52,228 nt of DNA from an uncultured Chlorobiota bacterium (GTDB lineage Bacteria > Bacteroidota > Bacteroidia > Bacteroidales > JAADGE01). Below are positions 18,878-27,290 of this stretch, piece after piece. How positions within the stretch are numbered: the stretch's first letter is position 1; each line of letters begins with the position of its first letter. Below the pieces are notes generated by a model. It was given only the letters and a program-made list of their open reading frames with translations. It was not told the DNA's origin and made no database searches. The stretch lies in NCBI GenBank assembly GCA_947311445.1, contig CAMZKV010000056.1, positions 1 to 52,228 of the forward strand. Direction: 5' to 3'. The translations under genes and the position numbers were made by a program.

Positions 18878-19566
18878 ATTGAGATTATTTTTAAAATATA
18901 AATAACAGATTCTGATAAATTTGAAATTGCAAGCGGAATGTTCCAATTGTCTTTATTTCTATGTTCAACAATATTTGAGACTGCTCTTATTTGCAAAAAA
19001 TTAAGTTTCTCACTAAAACACACATAGGCAGCAGCCGCACCTTCCATAGTTTCAACATCTGCATTAAATTTTTCTTTTCGTTTTTTAATTTGTTCCACAC
19101 TTCCTGAAGTTGAATTTACCGTTATTCCTTTTACTTTTGGCAAATCAAAATTATAATATTTAAGATTTGAAATTAACTTTCCGTTTTTAAAAGGAAAATG
19201 ATTTTTGTTAATAAAGTTTTCATCAAATAATGTTTTAAAACTATTATCAGCTTCTGTAATTCCTAAGTCAGCAAATTCGTCAGAAACTACACTTACTACA
19301 TCTCCAACATGCAATTTATGAGTAAAACTTCCACAAAGTCCTATATTTAAGACTAATTCATATTTTTTTTCAGACAAGGCTTTTGTTAATGAATATGTTG
19401 TAAAAGAAATTCCTATTCCTGAAATTAATATATCAATTTTTAAATTTCTATAAGAGTATAATTTAAGCGATGAAGACTTTTCAGATTCAAAATTTAAATA
19501 TTTTAATAAGTTTTCTACTTCAAATTTAGTTGACGAAACTATTAATATGTTATAAAATTTTTTCAA
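18874..19566 (-). CDS. mqnB: Futalosine hydrolase
   Basis: 230 residues of the nucleoside phosphorylase/MTAN fold. The glycine-rich LNIGLCGSF and the C-terminal METMEGAAAAYVC-like segment (here VETMEGAAAAYVC) that binds the ribose are present. In this context it removes hypoxanthine from futalosine. An ordinary MTA/SAH nucleosidase is the alternative, but the 4-bp overlap with mqnD makes MqnB the better call. The start is a TTG at 19566; no early ATG exists in frame. A TATTTTTG -7-like element lies at 19609-19602. Confidence 0.88.
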   Translation of the reverse strand: MKKFYNILIVSSTKFEVENLLKYLNFESEKSSSLKLYSYRNLKIDILISGIGISFTTYSLTKALSEKKYELVLNIGLCGSFTHKLHVGDVVSVVSDEFADLGITEADNSFKTLFDENFINKNHFPFKNGKLISNLKYYNFDLPKVKGITVNSTSGSVEQIKKRKEKFNADVETMEGAAAAYVCFSEKLNFLQIRAVSNIVEHRNKDNWNIPLAISNLSESVIYILKIISI

Positions 19567-19637
19567 AATATACTAAGTGCTTTGTTTTTATTTTATTTTT
19601 ACAAAAATATTAAAATTGCTGACTAAAAAATAAACAA

Positions 19638-20273
19638 ATGAAAATAATAAGCAAAGGAACCGGCATTGATGAAGATTTTGGATATGTTAGAGTTGACAGC
19701 TGGAACGATGAAACAACAGAAAAAATAGCAAAACACTACAAAGAAATAATGAAACTATTAGGCGAAGATGTTGAAAGAGAAGGTCTAGAAAAAACACCTC
19801 AAAGAGTTGCTAAAGCAATGCAATTTATGACGCAAGGATATAACTCAGACCCATCAAAGATTCTCACTAGTGCCTTGTTTACAGAAGATTACAAAGAAAT
19901 GGTAATTGTAAAAGATATTGATTTATATTCTATGTGTGAACACCATATGTTGCCATTTTTCGGAAAAGCTCATGTTGCATACATCCCTAACGGAAAAATA
20001 ACAGGATTAAGCAAAATTGCAAGAGTTGTTGAAGCATATTCTCGAAGGCTCCAAGTTCAAGAACGACTTACAATGCAAATTAGAGATACTATTGAAGAAA
20101 CTTTAAAACCTCTTGGAGTTGCTGTTGTAATAGAAGCCCAACATATGTGCATGAGAATAAGAGGTGTTCAGAAACAAAACTCTGTTACTACAACATCTGC
20201 ATTTACAGGTGGTTTTAATAATGCAAAAACAAGAGAAGAATTTATTCATTTAATTGGAGCAAAATTGGTATAA
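19638..20273 (+). CDS. folE: GTP cyclohydrolase I
   Basis: 211 residues, normal length. The zinc site is visible as Cys100 and His103 (MCEHHMLPF) plus Cys171 ([10 protein letters not shown]). The signature segment [20 protein letters not shown] and the C-terminal SFTG-like loop (here SAFTGGF) are also present. It makes dihydroneopterin triphosphate from GTP, the first step to folate or biopterin. It is divergent from mqnB with about 70 bp between, and 38 bp upstream of the aminotransferase gene, with which it may share a transcript. Confidence 0.95.
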   Translation: MKIISKGTGIDEDFGYVRVDSWNDETTEKIAKHYKEIMKLLGEDVEREGLEKTPQRVAKAMQFMTQGYNSDPSKILTSALFTEDYKEMVIVKDIDLYSMCEHHMLPFFGKAHVAYIPNGKITGLSKIARVVEAYSRRLQVQERLTMQIRDTIEETLKPLGVAVVIEAQHMCMRIRGVQKQNSVTTTSAFTGGFNNAKTREEFIHLIGAKLV

Positions 20274-20311
20274 TTTCATTCTTTTAATATCTGAACACTA
20301 AAAGCAAAACA

Positions 20312-21415
20312 ATGAAAACTAATAAAAGCACCGCAAAATTTTCAGCAATAGTAAAAATAAGTGAAGATTTAAAAAAACTTAGTAAAAAAACAGGAGAAGA
20401 ATTTCTTTTTTTAAACAGAGGAATAAATCAAGTAGTAAATATTAATTTAACTGAAATTATTCCAATGATTGATTTTAATTCCTCTTCAATTCAGTATTAT
20501 GCCCACTCAAAAGGCATGCTTTCATTAAGAAAAGCAATAAACTCGGAATTTTTCCATAACAAAACCTCCGACGAAAATATTTATATCACTTCAGGAGGAA
20601 TGAATTCACTTTTTTTAGTTTTTCAAACTCTTGATGTTAAAAAAGTTTATAGTCATTCATTTTATTGGGGAGCATATTCAAACGTGCTTAAAATTAGCAA
20701 TAAAGAACATAAATTTTACAATTATTTTGACGACATAATTTCTGAACCTGAAAAATTTAATAATTCTGCTGTAATAATTTGCGACCCAAACAATCCTTCC
20801 GGAAGTAAAACTGATGATAAAAAGTTATTTGAAGTTTTGGAGGCAATAAAAAATCAGAACACAACAGTTATTTGGGACGGACCTTACCGCAGATTATTTT
20901 ATGACAACAACGATACATTATACAAAAAGTTATTAAATTATGAAAATGTTATAATAACAGAGAGTTTTAGCAAATCCATTGGCTTAAGTGGGCAACGAAT
21001 AGGCTTCATGCATTCCAAAAACAAGGAATTTAACAAGGAATTTGCTATTAGATTGTTATATTCCGGAAACGGAATAAATGCATTTGCTCAAATATTAACA
21101 GAAAAAATTCTTACAACCAAAGAAGGCAAAAAAGCTGCAAATGATTTTAAGGAAAAAACCTCAAATGATATATCAGAAAACATTAAAATATTAAAAAATA
21201 AAAAAATACTTGCCGAAGAATTTTATGCAAATCAGACCCCTTTCGGAATTTTTGTCATAGTAAACAAATCTTTTAAAGAACTAAAGTCAAAAAAAATAGG
21301 TAGCGTACCTTTAAACTTCTTTACAGAGAGAAAAGATATTGATGTTGAAAAATATGCAAGAATCTGTGTTTCAGCACCCAAAGAAAAATTCTTAAAATTC
21401 TTTTCTAAATTTTGA
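20312..21415 (+). CDS. Fold-type I PLP-dependent aminotransferase
   Basis: 367 residues. Class I/II aminotransferase motifs are intact: CDPNNPSG (158-164), the aspartate in IWDGPYRRL, the Schiff-base lysine in SFSKSIGLSGQRIGF (Lys221), and an arginine that binds the phosphate (Arg229). Cytosolic. The substrate cannot be named; the family includes aspartate, aromatic and histidinol-phosphate aminotransferases as well as C-S lyases. Position after folE does not define a pathway. Confidence 0.85.
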   Translation: MKTNKSTAKFSAIVKISEDLKKLSKKTGEEFLFLNRGINQVVNINLTEIIPMIDFNSSSIQYYAHSKGMLSLRKAINSEFFHNKTSDENIYITSGGMNSLFLVFQTLDVKKVYSHSFYWGAYSNVLKISNKEHKFYNYFDDIISEPEKFNNSAVIICDPNNPSGSKTDDKKLFEVLEAIKNQNTTVIWDGPYRRLFYDNNDTLYKKLLNYENVIITESFSKSIGLSGQRIGFMHSKNKEFNKEFAIRLLYSGNGINAFAQILTEKILTTKEGKKAANDFKEKTSNDISENIKILKNKKILAEEFYANQTPFGIFVIVNKSFKELKSKKIGSVPLNFFTERKDIDVEKYARICVSAPKEKFLKFFSKF

Positions 21416-21473
21416 TAAGAAATAATTGGTGACCGACTAATTTTTTATATCGCTATCAGACAATAATCATAAG

Positions 21474-21502
21474 AAAAAAAAAAGAATTGCAATTGCAACT
21501 CT
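21474..21502 (-). terminator. Terminator after the receiver gene
   Basis: On the minus strand AGAGTTGC (21502-21495) pairs with GCAATTCT (21490-21483) around an AATT loop, with one G-U pair. A T-rich tract follows directly. It begins right at the stop codon of the receiver gene at 21504. Confidence 0.6.
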
Positions 21503-21503
21503 T

Positions 21504-21857
21504 TTATTCTGAAAACACTTTACTGTTAGAAGATTGGTGCAAAACTTCCTTAATTGTTTTGTCTAGATCATCCAATGAAAATGGTTTTATAATAATACCA
21601 TCAAATCCTTCATCCTTGTACGTTTGACTAAAGTCTGAGGAGAAATCTTTATTTGTCATTGCTATAACAGGTACAGTATTTTCGGGGTATTTTAGATTTC
21701 GTCTTATATGTTCAATTGTTTCAAACCCATTTAATTCAGAAAGTTCCAAGTCTAAAAGAATTAAATCAAACCTATTATTTTTAAGTAATAAAATAACATC
21801 ATAGCCTGTTTCTGCGGTCTTATAATCGTACCCTAAAACACTTAAAATTTCGAGCAT
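21504..21857 (-). CDS. Receiver-only response regulator with unclear 5' end
   Basis: 117 residues from the first ATG. The phospho-acceptor Asp36 (LILLDLELSELNGFE), Thr68 and Lys91 (IIIKPF) are present. No output domain exists. The first beta strand is missing from this reading, but the same frame continues upstream to 21947 and encodes NKTILLAEGFRAGQKV, the expected start of a receiver. That extension has no ATG, GTG or TTG. An ATG at 21951 in another frame is followed after seven codons by a stop. Either a frameshift has split the gene or a rare start is used. One residue of the Mg-binding acidic pair is Gly (AEG). Confidence 0.65.
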   Translation of the reverse strand: MLEILSVLGYDYKTAETGYDVILLLKNNRFDLILLDLELSELNGFETIEHIRRNLKYPENTVPVIAMTNKDFSSDFSQTYKDEGFDGIIIKPFSLDDLDKTIKEVLHQSSNSKVFSE

Positions 21858-21947
21858 AACTTTTTGCCCTGCTCTAAATCCTTCTGCAAGTAAAATTGTC
21901 TTATTTTGGCTTAAATTTTTGATATTTTTATCTTTCTTTATTTGTTT

Positions 21948-22280
21948 TCATAAGTAGCATATTTTATGCCATCAATATACTTGTACAGTTCTCATTACCA
22001 TACATTCTGTTATGTAATAATTACAAGAATTAAAACATAGTTTACATTCATTTTATCATAATCTTTTGATAATTAAAAACCTAACATATTGTTAATAAAA
22101 ATTCACAATTAAATTTTTATGTTTTTTTAAATATGACATAATTCTCAATTTTATTTTGTCATACTAAATATCATTTGTAAATTTACAATTATTTTAAATA
22201 CTTAAACAATATTTTTATTTGTTTTGTCGTAATTAAAACATTATATTTACGCTTTTACAAAAATTGAAATTAGGAATAAG
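21948..22280. other. Intergenic region upstream of the FGE-like gene
   Basis: 333 bp, very AT-rich, no gene. It contains a 7-bp inverted repeat TATGACA / TGTCATA (22132-22138, 22157-22163) that could be a protein-binding site, and a near-consensus TATATTTA at 22242-22249. Nothing firm. Confidence 0.4.
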
Positions 22281-23159
22281 ATGAAATTCAGGGAAATAAA
22301 AACATTAGTTATACTTTCTTCAATATTTTTTTTAAACTTGGCTGTTTTAGGACAAACACCAAAAATGATTTTAGTTGAAGGCGGGACATTTACAATGGGG
22401 TCAAATTCAGGAGTGCCAGAAGAAAAGCCTGCTCATAAAGTAACTATATCTTCTTTTACTATATGTGATCATGAGGTAACAGTTTCTGAATATAAAAAGT
22501 TTACAAGTGCTACCGGCAAAGAAATGCCGCCAAGTCCTAGTAAAAAATGGATGGATACTCATACTCCTACAAAAATGCTTTATGCTTCCTCCGGAAAATC
22601 TTTTTGGGGTTGGGAAGCAAATTTTCCAATACATCATGTTAATTGGTTTGATGCAGTTGAATATTGTAATTGGTTAAGCAGTAAAAATGGATTAAATAAA
22701 TGTTATAAAAAAAATGCTGATGGTGGTTGGGATTTTGACAGAACAAAAAACGGATACAGACTGCCAACCGAAGCAGAATGGGAGTTTGCTGCAAGAGGAG
22801 GAAATAAAACTAGTGGTAGTAAATATAGCGGAAGTAACGATATTAATGCTGTATGCTGGTACGATGAAACTACAAAATTAGCAGGACCCAAAGCAGTAAA
22901 AACGAAAAAAGCAAATGAACTTGGCATATACGATATGAGTGGAAATGTTTGGGAATGGTGTAGTGATTATTATAAATCAAATTTTTATTCTTCATCTCCA
23001 GCAAAAGATCCATTTTGTAACTCAGTAATGCCATATCGTGTTCTAAGAGGAGGGTCATGGCACTACAGAGCTGAGCTTGCAAAAGTTACAAGTAGAGACG
23101 GACCAAAAGCTGCAAAGACAAATTATAACTACGGATTTAGAGTTGCAAAAAATAAATAA
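22281..23159 (+). CDS. Secreted formylglycine-generating-enzyme-fold (SUMF1-like) protein
   Basis: 292 residues. Signal peptide (about 1-24, AVLGQ) followed by one complete FGE-sulfatase domain: MILVEGGTFTMGS, the middle GYRLPTEAEWEFAARGG, then GIYDMSGNVWEWCSDYY and VLRGGSWHYR near the end. In Bacteroidota this fold occurs in gliding/T9SS lipoproteins GldJ and GldK, but there is no lipobox cysteine here. A true sulfatase-activating role is not supported: no sulfatase lies nearby. It is probably a periplasmic or surface structural or ligand-binding protein. It ends in a clear terminator. Confidence 0.85.
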   Translation: MKFREIKTLVILSSIFFLNLAVLGQTPKMILVEGGTFTMGSNSGVPEEKPAHKVTISSFTICDHEVTVSEYKKFTSATGKEMPPSPSKKWMDTHTPTKMLYASSGKSFWGWEANFPIHHVNWFDAVEYCNWLSSKNGLNKCYKKNADGGWDFDRTKNGYRLPTEAEWEFAARGGNKTSGSKYSGSNDINAVCWYDETTKLAGPKAVKTKKANELGIYDMSGNVWEWCSDYYKSNFYSSSPAKDPFCNSVMPYRVLRGGSWHYRAELAKVTSRDGPKAAKTNYNYGFRVAKNK

Positions 23160-23164
23160 AAAAT

Positions 23165-23200
23165 AAAGGCGGTTCAAAAAGAAACGCCTTTTTACTTTTT
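23165..23200 (+). terminator. Intrinsic terminator after the FGE-like gene
   Basis: AAAGGCG (23165-23171) pairs with CGCCTTT (23185-23191), with a 13-base loop and a T-rich tail. It starts six bases after the stop codon. Confidence 0.75.
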
Positions 23201-23212
23201 ATAGTTTTATAA

Positions 23213-23743
23213 GTGTTTTACAAATACTACATATCAAAAAAACCTATTCTTTTTCAAATTTATTTTGTATTAATTGTAGCAACTATTGTTGTAACATTTT
23301 CTTGCAATAAAGACAAAAAAAAAGAAGAACTTGCATTAATATATGAATATATTAATAAAAATAATATTAATGCAATTGAAACAGAAAGTGGTTTAAATTA
23401 TGCACTAACAGGATTTTCAACTCCCGAAACCTTAGAGGGAGACTTCCCAAATCAAGGAGATATTGTTATTACAATTTACAAGGGCTATGTTTTAGACGGA
23501 CCTAATAATCTTATTTTATTTAAAGAAACAACTTTTGAAGAACCAGAATATTACATATACCAAGAGGACTATGTAATAGAAGGTTTTGAAGAAATAATTG
23601 GACTGATGAAAAAGGGAATGACTGCAACAGCAATAGTGCCATCAAAACTTGCATACAAAGGAGATAGGGTTGGCATTATTCCTCCCTACTCTACTTTGGT
23701 TTTTGAAATTAGAATTTTAGATATTAACAGCTCTTCAAAATAA
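23213..23743 (+). CDS. FKBP-type peptidyl-prolyl isomerase lipoprotein (GldI-like)
   Basis: 176 residues from a GTG start; no ATG occurs before the signal peptide. The lipobox is VTFSC. The C-terminal 110 residues are an FKBP domain, with YVIEGFEEIIGLMKKGMTA and GIIPPYSTLVFEIRILDI matching the conserved core. It probably folds or chaperones envelope proteins. Its architecture, a lipoprotein with a C-terminal FKBP domain, is that of GldI, a gliding-related isomerase, but GldI identity needs phylogeny. Low similarity in the middle of the FKBP domain leaves activity open. Confidence 0.8.
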   Translation: MFYKYYISKKPILFQIYFVLIVATIVVTFSCNKDKKKEELALIYEYINKNNINAIETESGLNYALTGFSTPETLEGDFPNQGDIVITIYKGYVLDGPNNLILFKETTFEEPEYYIYQEDYVIEGFEEIIGLMKKGMTATAIVPSKLAYKGDRVGIIPPYSTLVFEIRILDINSSSK

Positions 23744-23764
23744 ACATCATTAAATATCTTCACT

Positions 23765-24313
23765 TTGCACAATATTAAAACAATAAAAAAAATTGTTATT
23801 ACAGGTCCCGAATCTACTGGAAAAACAAGGCTAAGTAAAGAACTATCTAAAAAATACAAAACTATATTTGTTCCAGAATTTGCAAGAAAATATATTGAAA
23901 ATAAAAAAGGAATATATACCTACGAAGATGTTATATATATTGCAAAAAAACAAATTGATGATTTAAACCATAATTATAAGAATGTAAATAAATATATTTT
24001 TTACGACACAGGCTTAATTATTACAAAAATTTGGTTCCTTGAAGTTTTTGAAAAAGTTCCTGCTTTCATTGAAGAAGCTATACAATCAATTAAAATTGAT
24101 TTGTATTTATTATGCTACCCCGACATAGAATGGGTAAAAGATAATATTAGAGAAAACGGAGATCAACAAACAAGATTAGATTTGTTTTTTAAATACAAAA
24201 AAGAACTTGAAAAAAATAGATTTAAGTATTTCATAATTAGAGGAAAGGATAAAAATAGGTTTTTAAGAGCAAACAAATATTTATCTTCGGCATATTGTTT
24301 GTATAATACATAG
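23765..24313 (+). CDS. NadR-like P-loop kinase (AAA_28)
   Basis: 182 residues from a TTG start, 21 bp after the FKBP gene. A Walker A loop GPESTGKT (14-21) is followed by FVPEFARKYIEN, typical of the nicotinamide-riboside kinase domain of NadR and of related AAA_28 proteins. The NMN adenylyltransferase domain of full-length NadR is absent. It probably phosphorylates nicotinamide riboside or a related nucleoside, but this rests on family similarity. Cytosolic. Confidence 0.78.
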   Translation: MHNIKTIKKIVITGPESTGKTRLSKELSKKYKTIFVPEFARKYIENKKGIYTYEDVIYIAKKQIDDLNHNYKNVNKYIFYDTGLIITKIWFLEVFEKVPAFIEEAIQSIKIDLYLLCYPDIEWVKDNIRENGDQQTRLDLFFKYKKELEKNRFKYFIIRGKDKNRFLRANKYLSSAYCLYNT

Positions 24314-24338
24314 CAAAACAAAATAAAATTAACAAATT

Positions 24339-24929
24339 ATGAAAATTAACTTAAAAACATTTATTATTTCTGGACTTGTTATTTTCTCAACACTTTTTTT
24401 CAATCAAAAAAGTTCAGCACAAGTTACAAACAGTGAAGATTTAGATGAAAACAGAATGGTTTATTGGTTCTATGTGAGCGTTAGAGAGCATGAAAATTCA
24501 AATACTGGCTATGTTAGCTATAAACTTCAAAGAAAAGGTGGCAAAATTAAACACGGAACAGTTAAGCAATACGACAGAGAACTGTGGAAAAATTTAGGGA
24601 ACGGTAGCAAAATGGCTATAGGACCTTTTAATGATTATAATGAAGCTAAGAAAGGTTTTCTATTTTACGATATACAAGAAGAACCACATGAACTAGATTC
24701 AACTTTTGATATGAATCAGCAAGTTTTTTGGTTTATCCTTCATGTTAACAGAAGGCCTCGTTCAAATTCGTATGAATTGATTAGAAAACCGGGATCAATT
24801 GCTTCCGGAAACTATGCAGATTTTGATGTTTTTTTAAAAGAAAATCTTGAAATGCGAGTAATGACAATTGGTCCGTTTGTTTATATGCCCGAAGCAGAAG
24901 AAGCAAAAAGAATGTATCGACTGCATTAA
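24339..24929 (+). CDS. Secreted protein with two tandem SPOR-like repeats, function unknown
   Basis: 196 residues. Signal peptide (about 1-27, SSAQ). The mature part is two related halves: residues about 40-110 and 128-196 each begin with V-[YF]-W-F, contain a lysine- or arginine-rich turn, and end with an IGPF motif followed by an EA-rich helix. The IGPF...EA pattern resembles SPOR domains, which bind denuded peptidoglycan, but similarity is weak. It lies 25 bp after the NadR-like gene and ends at a strong bidirectional terminator. Confidence 0.65.
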   Translation: MKINLKTFIISGLVIFSTLFFNQKSSAQVTNSEDLDENRMVYWFYVSVREHENSNTGYVSYKLQRKGGKIKHGTVKQYDRELWKNLGNGSKMAIGPFNDYNEAKKGFLFYDIQEEPHELDSTFDMNQQVFWFILHVNRRPRSNSYELIRKPGSIASGNYADFDVFLKENLEMRVMTIGPFVYMPEAEEAKRMYRLH

Positions 24930-24950
24930 TTGAAAAATAAAACTTTATTA

Positions 24951-24984
24951 AAAAAAACAGCCAATTTATTCGGCTGTTTTTTTT
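24951..24984. terminator. Bidirectional intrinsic terminator
   Basis: A 12-bp stem with core ACAGCC / GGCTGT, flanked by A's on the left and T's on the right, with a 9-base loop. It serves both converging genes (ends at 24929 and 24999). Confidence 0.87.
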
Positions 24985-24998
24985 ATGAACATATTTGC

Positions 24999-25610
24999 TT
25001 ATTTAAAAGCTTTCTTTTTTAATAAAAATTTTGCAAGCTCTTTTCCTGCTTTTGCATAAGACTCTTTAATTCTTTCTCCGGTGTCCCATGTTGCACCAAT
25101 TGAATTTCCGGGAGATTTGTATATGTCAACAATAGCAAGAACATCGTCAGGAGAACCGCTTTTTACAAAAATTGCCTCACAGTTTATTAAAGCGGGTCGT
25201 GAAGAAACATAAGCATAATAACCGGGTTCTGTAAAATAAGTATGTATAATCATTGTATATTCGGATTCAACATTTTGATCTGCCTTAACTTTTGCTTTAC
25301 TTATATATTTTGCAAATAACTTTTCAAACAAAGGCTCAAATCTGTTTTCTCTATCATTAGCCCAACTTTCTTTCCATTTGTCTCCTCTTCCTTCTTCTTT
25401 TTTGTTAAACTCGGTAGCTTTTTTATTAAGATAATCTTCTTCTGAATATTTACCTACTTTCATATCGTTATAAGTATATTCAATTTTTAATTCTTTCACA
25501 CCGCTTAAAAAATCAAAATTTCCTTTTTTAAGTTTTACCTTTTGCCCAAAAGATGTTGTTGTTATTGCAAATAATACAATAATCGTTAAAATTGCTTTAA
25601 TTTTTCTCAT
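24999..25610 (-). CDS. Exported protein of unknown function
   Basis: 203 residues. A signal peptide (about 1-22, TSFGQ) is clear. The mature protein is lysine-rich, with a mixed alpha/beta pattern and one stretch (TYNDMKVGKYSEEDYLNKKA) that looks helical and charged. I recognise no catalytic motif. It lies 32 bp after the TlpA-type thioredoxin gene on the same strand and is probably in its operon. It is likely periplasmic. Confidence 0.7.
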   Translation of the reverse strand: MRKIKAILTIIVLFAITTTSFGQKVKLKKGNFDFLSGVKELKIEYTYNDMKVGKYSEEDYLNKKATEFNKKEEGRGDKWKESWANDRENRFEPLFEKLFAKYISKAKVKADQNVESEYTMIIHTYFTEPGYYAYVSSRPALINCEAIFVKSGSPDDVLAIVDIYKSPGNSIGATWDTGERIKESYAKAGKELAKFLLKKKAFK

Positions 25611-25642
25611 TTTTATTAGATTTAAGAGTTAATAAATATATG

Positions 25643-26260
25643 TTATTTGTTGATTAAATCATTTATAATTCCATCTGTTTTATTTCCTCCCCAATTTATT
25701 GCTCCTGTTTCTTTAACTATTATTTTTCCTGTTTTCGAAATAATATAAGTTACAGGAATAGAATTTGAGCTAAAAATTTCAGGACTTTTGTATTGCGATG
25801 TATATACAGAAAAAGTGAAAGCTTTTTTCTTAATAAATGAGTTTACAGTAGAGAAGTTTTCATTAGAAACTAAAACAAACTCAATGTTTTCATTCTCTTT
25901 ATACCTATCATAAAGTGCTTGTATACCGGGCATTTCTCCAATGCAAGGACCACACCAAGTTGCCCAAAAATTTAAAAAAATAACTTTTCCTTCAAAATCT
26001 TTAAAATTTACAGCACTTCCTTCTAAATTTGTTAATTGCCAATTAATATCCGAAAAATTAACAGTTTTTTCTTCTGACGCTTTTTCAATAGATGGTTCAA
26101 TAATTTTTGCTTTTACACTATTAACAAAACCGCTAATTGCAAGTCTGCTGCCAGGGATAAAAAGAGCTACAATAAAAACAATAAAAATTAAATCGGAAAT
26201 TTTACCAAAAACAGACTTTTTTTTTAGGTAATCTTGGAATTTTTCTTTAAGACTTTTCAT
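25643..26260 (-). CDS. TlpA-type membrane-anchored thioredoxin
   Basis: 205 residues from the ATG at 26260; an in-frame TTG at 26278 would fall within the predicted -7 box and is rejected. One membrane anchor (about 24-42) is followed by a thioredoxin domain with FWATWCGPCIGEM (Cys103, Cys106) and the cis-proline segment SIPVTYII. Such proteins reduce periplasmic disulfides, for example in cytochrome c maturation or envelope protein repair. The specific target is unknown. First gene of a two-gene operon with the exported protein at 24999. Confidence 0.88.
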   Translation of the reverse strand: MKSLKEKFQDYLKKKSVFGKISDLIFIVFIVALFIPGSRLAISGFVNSVKAKIIEPSIEKASEEKTVNFSDINWQLTNLEGSAVNFKDFEGKVIFLNFWATWCGPCIGEMPGIQALYDRYKENENIEFVLVSNENFSTVNSFIKKKAFTFSVYTSQYKSPEIFSSNSIPVTYIISKTGKIIVKETGAINWGGNKTDGIINDLINK

Positions 26261-26275
26261 TAATATAAATTTATG

Positions 26276-26283
26276 CAAATGTA
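26276..26283 (-). promoter_or_regulatory. Candidate -7 box for the TlpA-type gene
   Basis: Minus strand TACATTTG, an exact TAnnTTTG match, 15 bp before the chosen ATG. The -33 element is not at standard spacing. Confidence 0.4.
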
Positions 26284-26367
26284 TAAAAATAAAATAAGCA
26301 TTTTGTACAATCTTAGTTAAAAAGGTCTTTAGATTTATAGTATTAACATAAATTTAAAAAAAAACTT

Positions 26368-26375
26368 TACCTTTG
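26368..26375 (+). promoter_or_regulatory. Candidate -7 box for the AraC regulator gene
   Basis: TACCTTTG matches TAnnTTTG exactly, 27 bp before the ATG. No good -33 element. Confidence 0.42.
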
Positions 26376-26402
26376 AAAAAATAACTGCTTTTTAAAAAAA
26401 CC

Positions 26403-27281
26403 ATGCAAGCACAACAATCTTTCATTCAATTTAATTCTTCCGAACAGAAAAGTCAATTTGAAATAATTTCATTAAAAGATCTTGCAGAAAAACAATTAAA
26501 AAAAGACTATAAAATTCAAAAACCACATAGATTGGAATATTATTCAATAATTGCAATTACTACTGGTTTTGGATTTCATAATATTGATTTTAAAAAATAC
26601 AGTTTCACAAATGGAACTTTTTTCTTTTTAGCAAAAGAGCAAATTCAATCTTTCGATTTTAAACCGGGAAATGAAGGTTTTGTAATAACTTTTAATGAAG
26701 AGTTCTTGAATGCATATATTAAAATGCCAAAACCTTTATCTCAAACCTGCTTATTTAACTACCATTTAAAGCACCCTCAAATACAAGTAAATGCACTTGA
26801 AAGAGAATATTTTTTTGATATTGTAAGAAAAATTTATCAAGAATATCAATCTAAAAATGGATTTGCAAAAAATAACATTATTCAAACTTTGCTAAACTTA
26901 CTTCTGCTAAAATCGGAAAGAATAAAAAGAAATAAATTTTTTAATATTGAACAGGAAAGTTATAATGATTTGTTTTATAAATTTAAAGATTTAATTGAAA
27001 CAAACTATAAACAAACAAGAAATGCAAAATATTATGCAGAAGTTCTAGGAATTTCATATAAACATTTAAATAATATTTGTAAAAATATTACACGGAAAAC
27101 TGCAAAAGAATTTATTGACTCTTTTCTGGTTTTAGAAGCAAAAAGATGCTTAATTAGCTCAAATGATACAATAAAAAAGATTTCTAAAAATACTGGATTT
27201 GAAGAATCAACAAATTTTATAAAATATTTTAAAAAACATACAGGTTTTTTGCCTGTTAAGTATAGAGCAAAATTCAAATAA
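26403..27281 (+). CDS. AraC-family transcriptional regulator
   Basis: 292 residues. The C-terminal ~100 residues form the double helix-turn-helix of AraC/XylS proteins: YAEVLGISYKHLNNICK and then KKISKNTGFEESTNFIKYFK with the ending HTGFLPVKYR. The N-terminal ~170 residues look like a cupin-type sensing domain, but no ligand can be named. It is divergent from the TlpA operon and 9 bp upstream of GDP-fucose synthase, so it could control either one; this is inference from position only. Confidence 0.88.
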   Translation: MQAQQSFIQFNSSEQKSQFEIISLKDLAEKQLKKDYKIQKPHRLEYYSIIAITTGFGFHNIDFKKYSFTNGTFFFLAKEQIQSFDFKPGNEGFVITFNEEFLNAYIKMPKPLSQTCLFNYHLKHPQIQVNALEREYFFDIVRKIYQEYQSKNGFAKNNIIQTLLNLLLLKSERIKRNKFFNIEQESYNDLFYKFKDLIETNYKQTRNAKYYAEVLGISYKHLNNICKNITRKTAKEFIDSFLVLEAKRCLISSNDTIKKISKNTGFEESTNFIKYFKKHTGFLPVKYRAKFK

Positions 27282-27290
27282 TTAAATAAA

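Noticed and set aside
15045-21445. 15-base sequence AAAAATTAGTCGGTC at 15045-15059 and inverted at 21431-21445
   Set aside because: A window this AT-rich is expected to contain several 15-base matches by chance; no longer similarity surrounds them.
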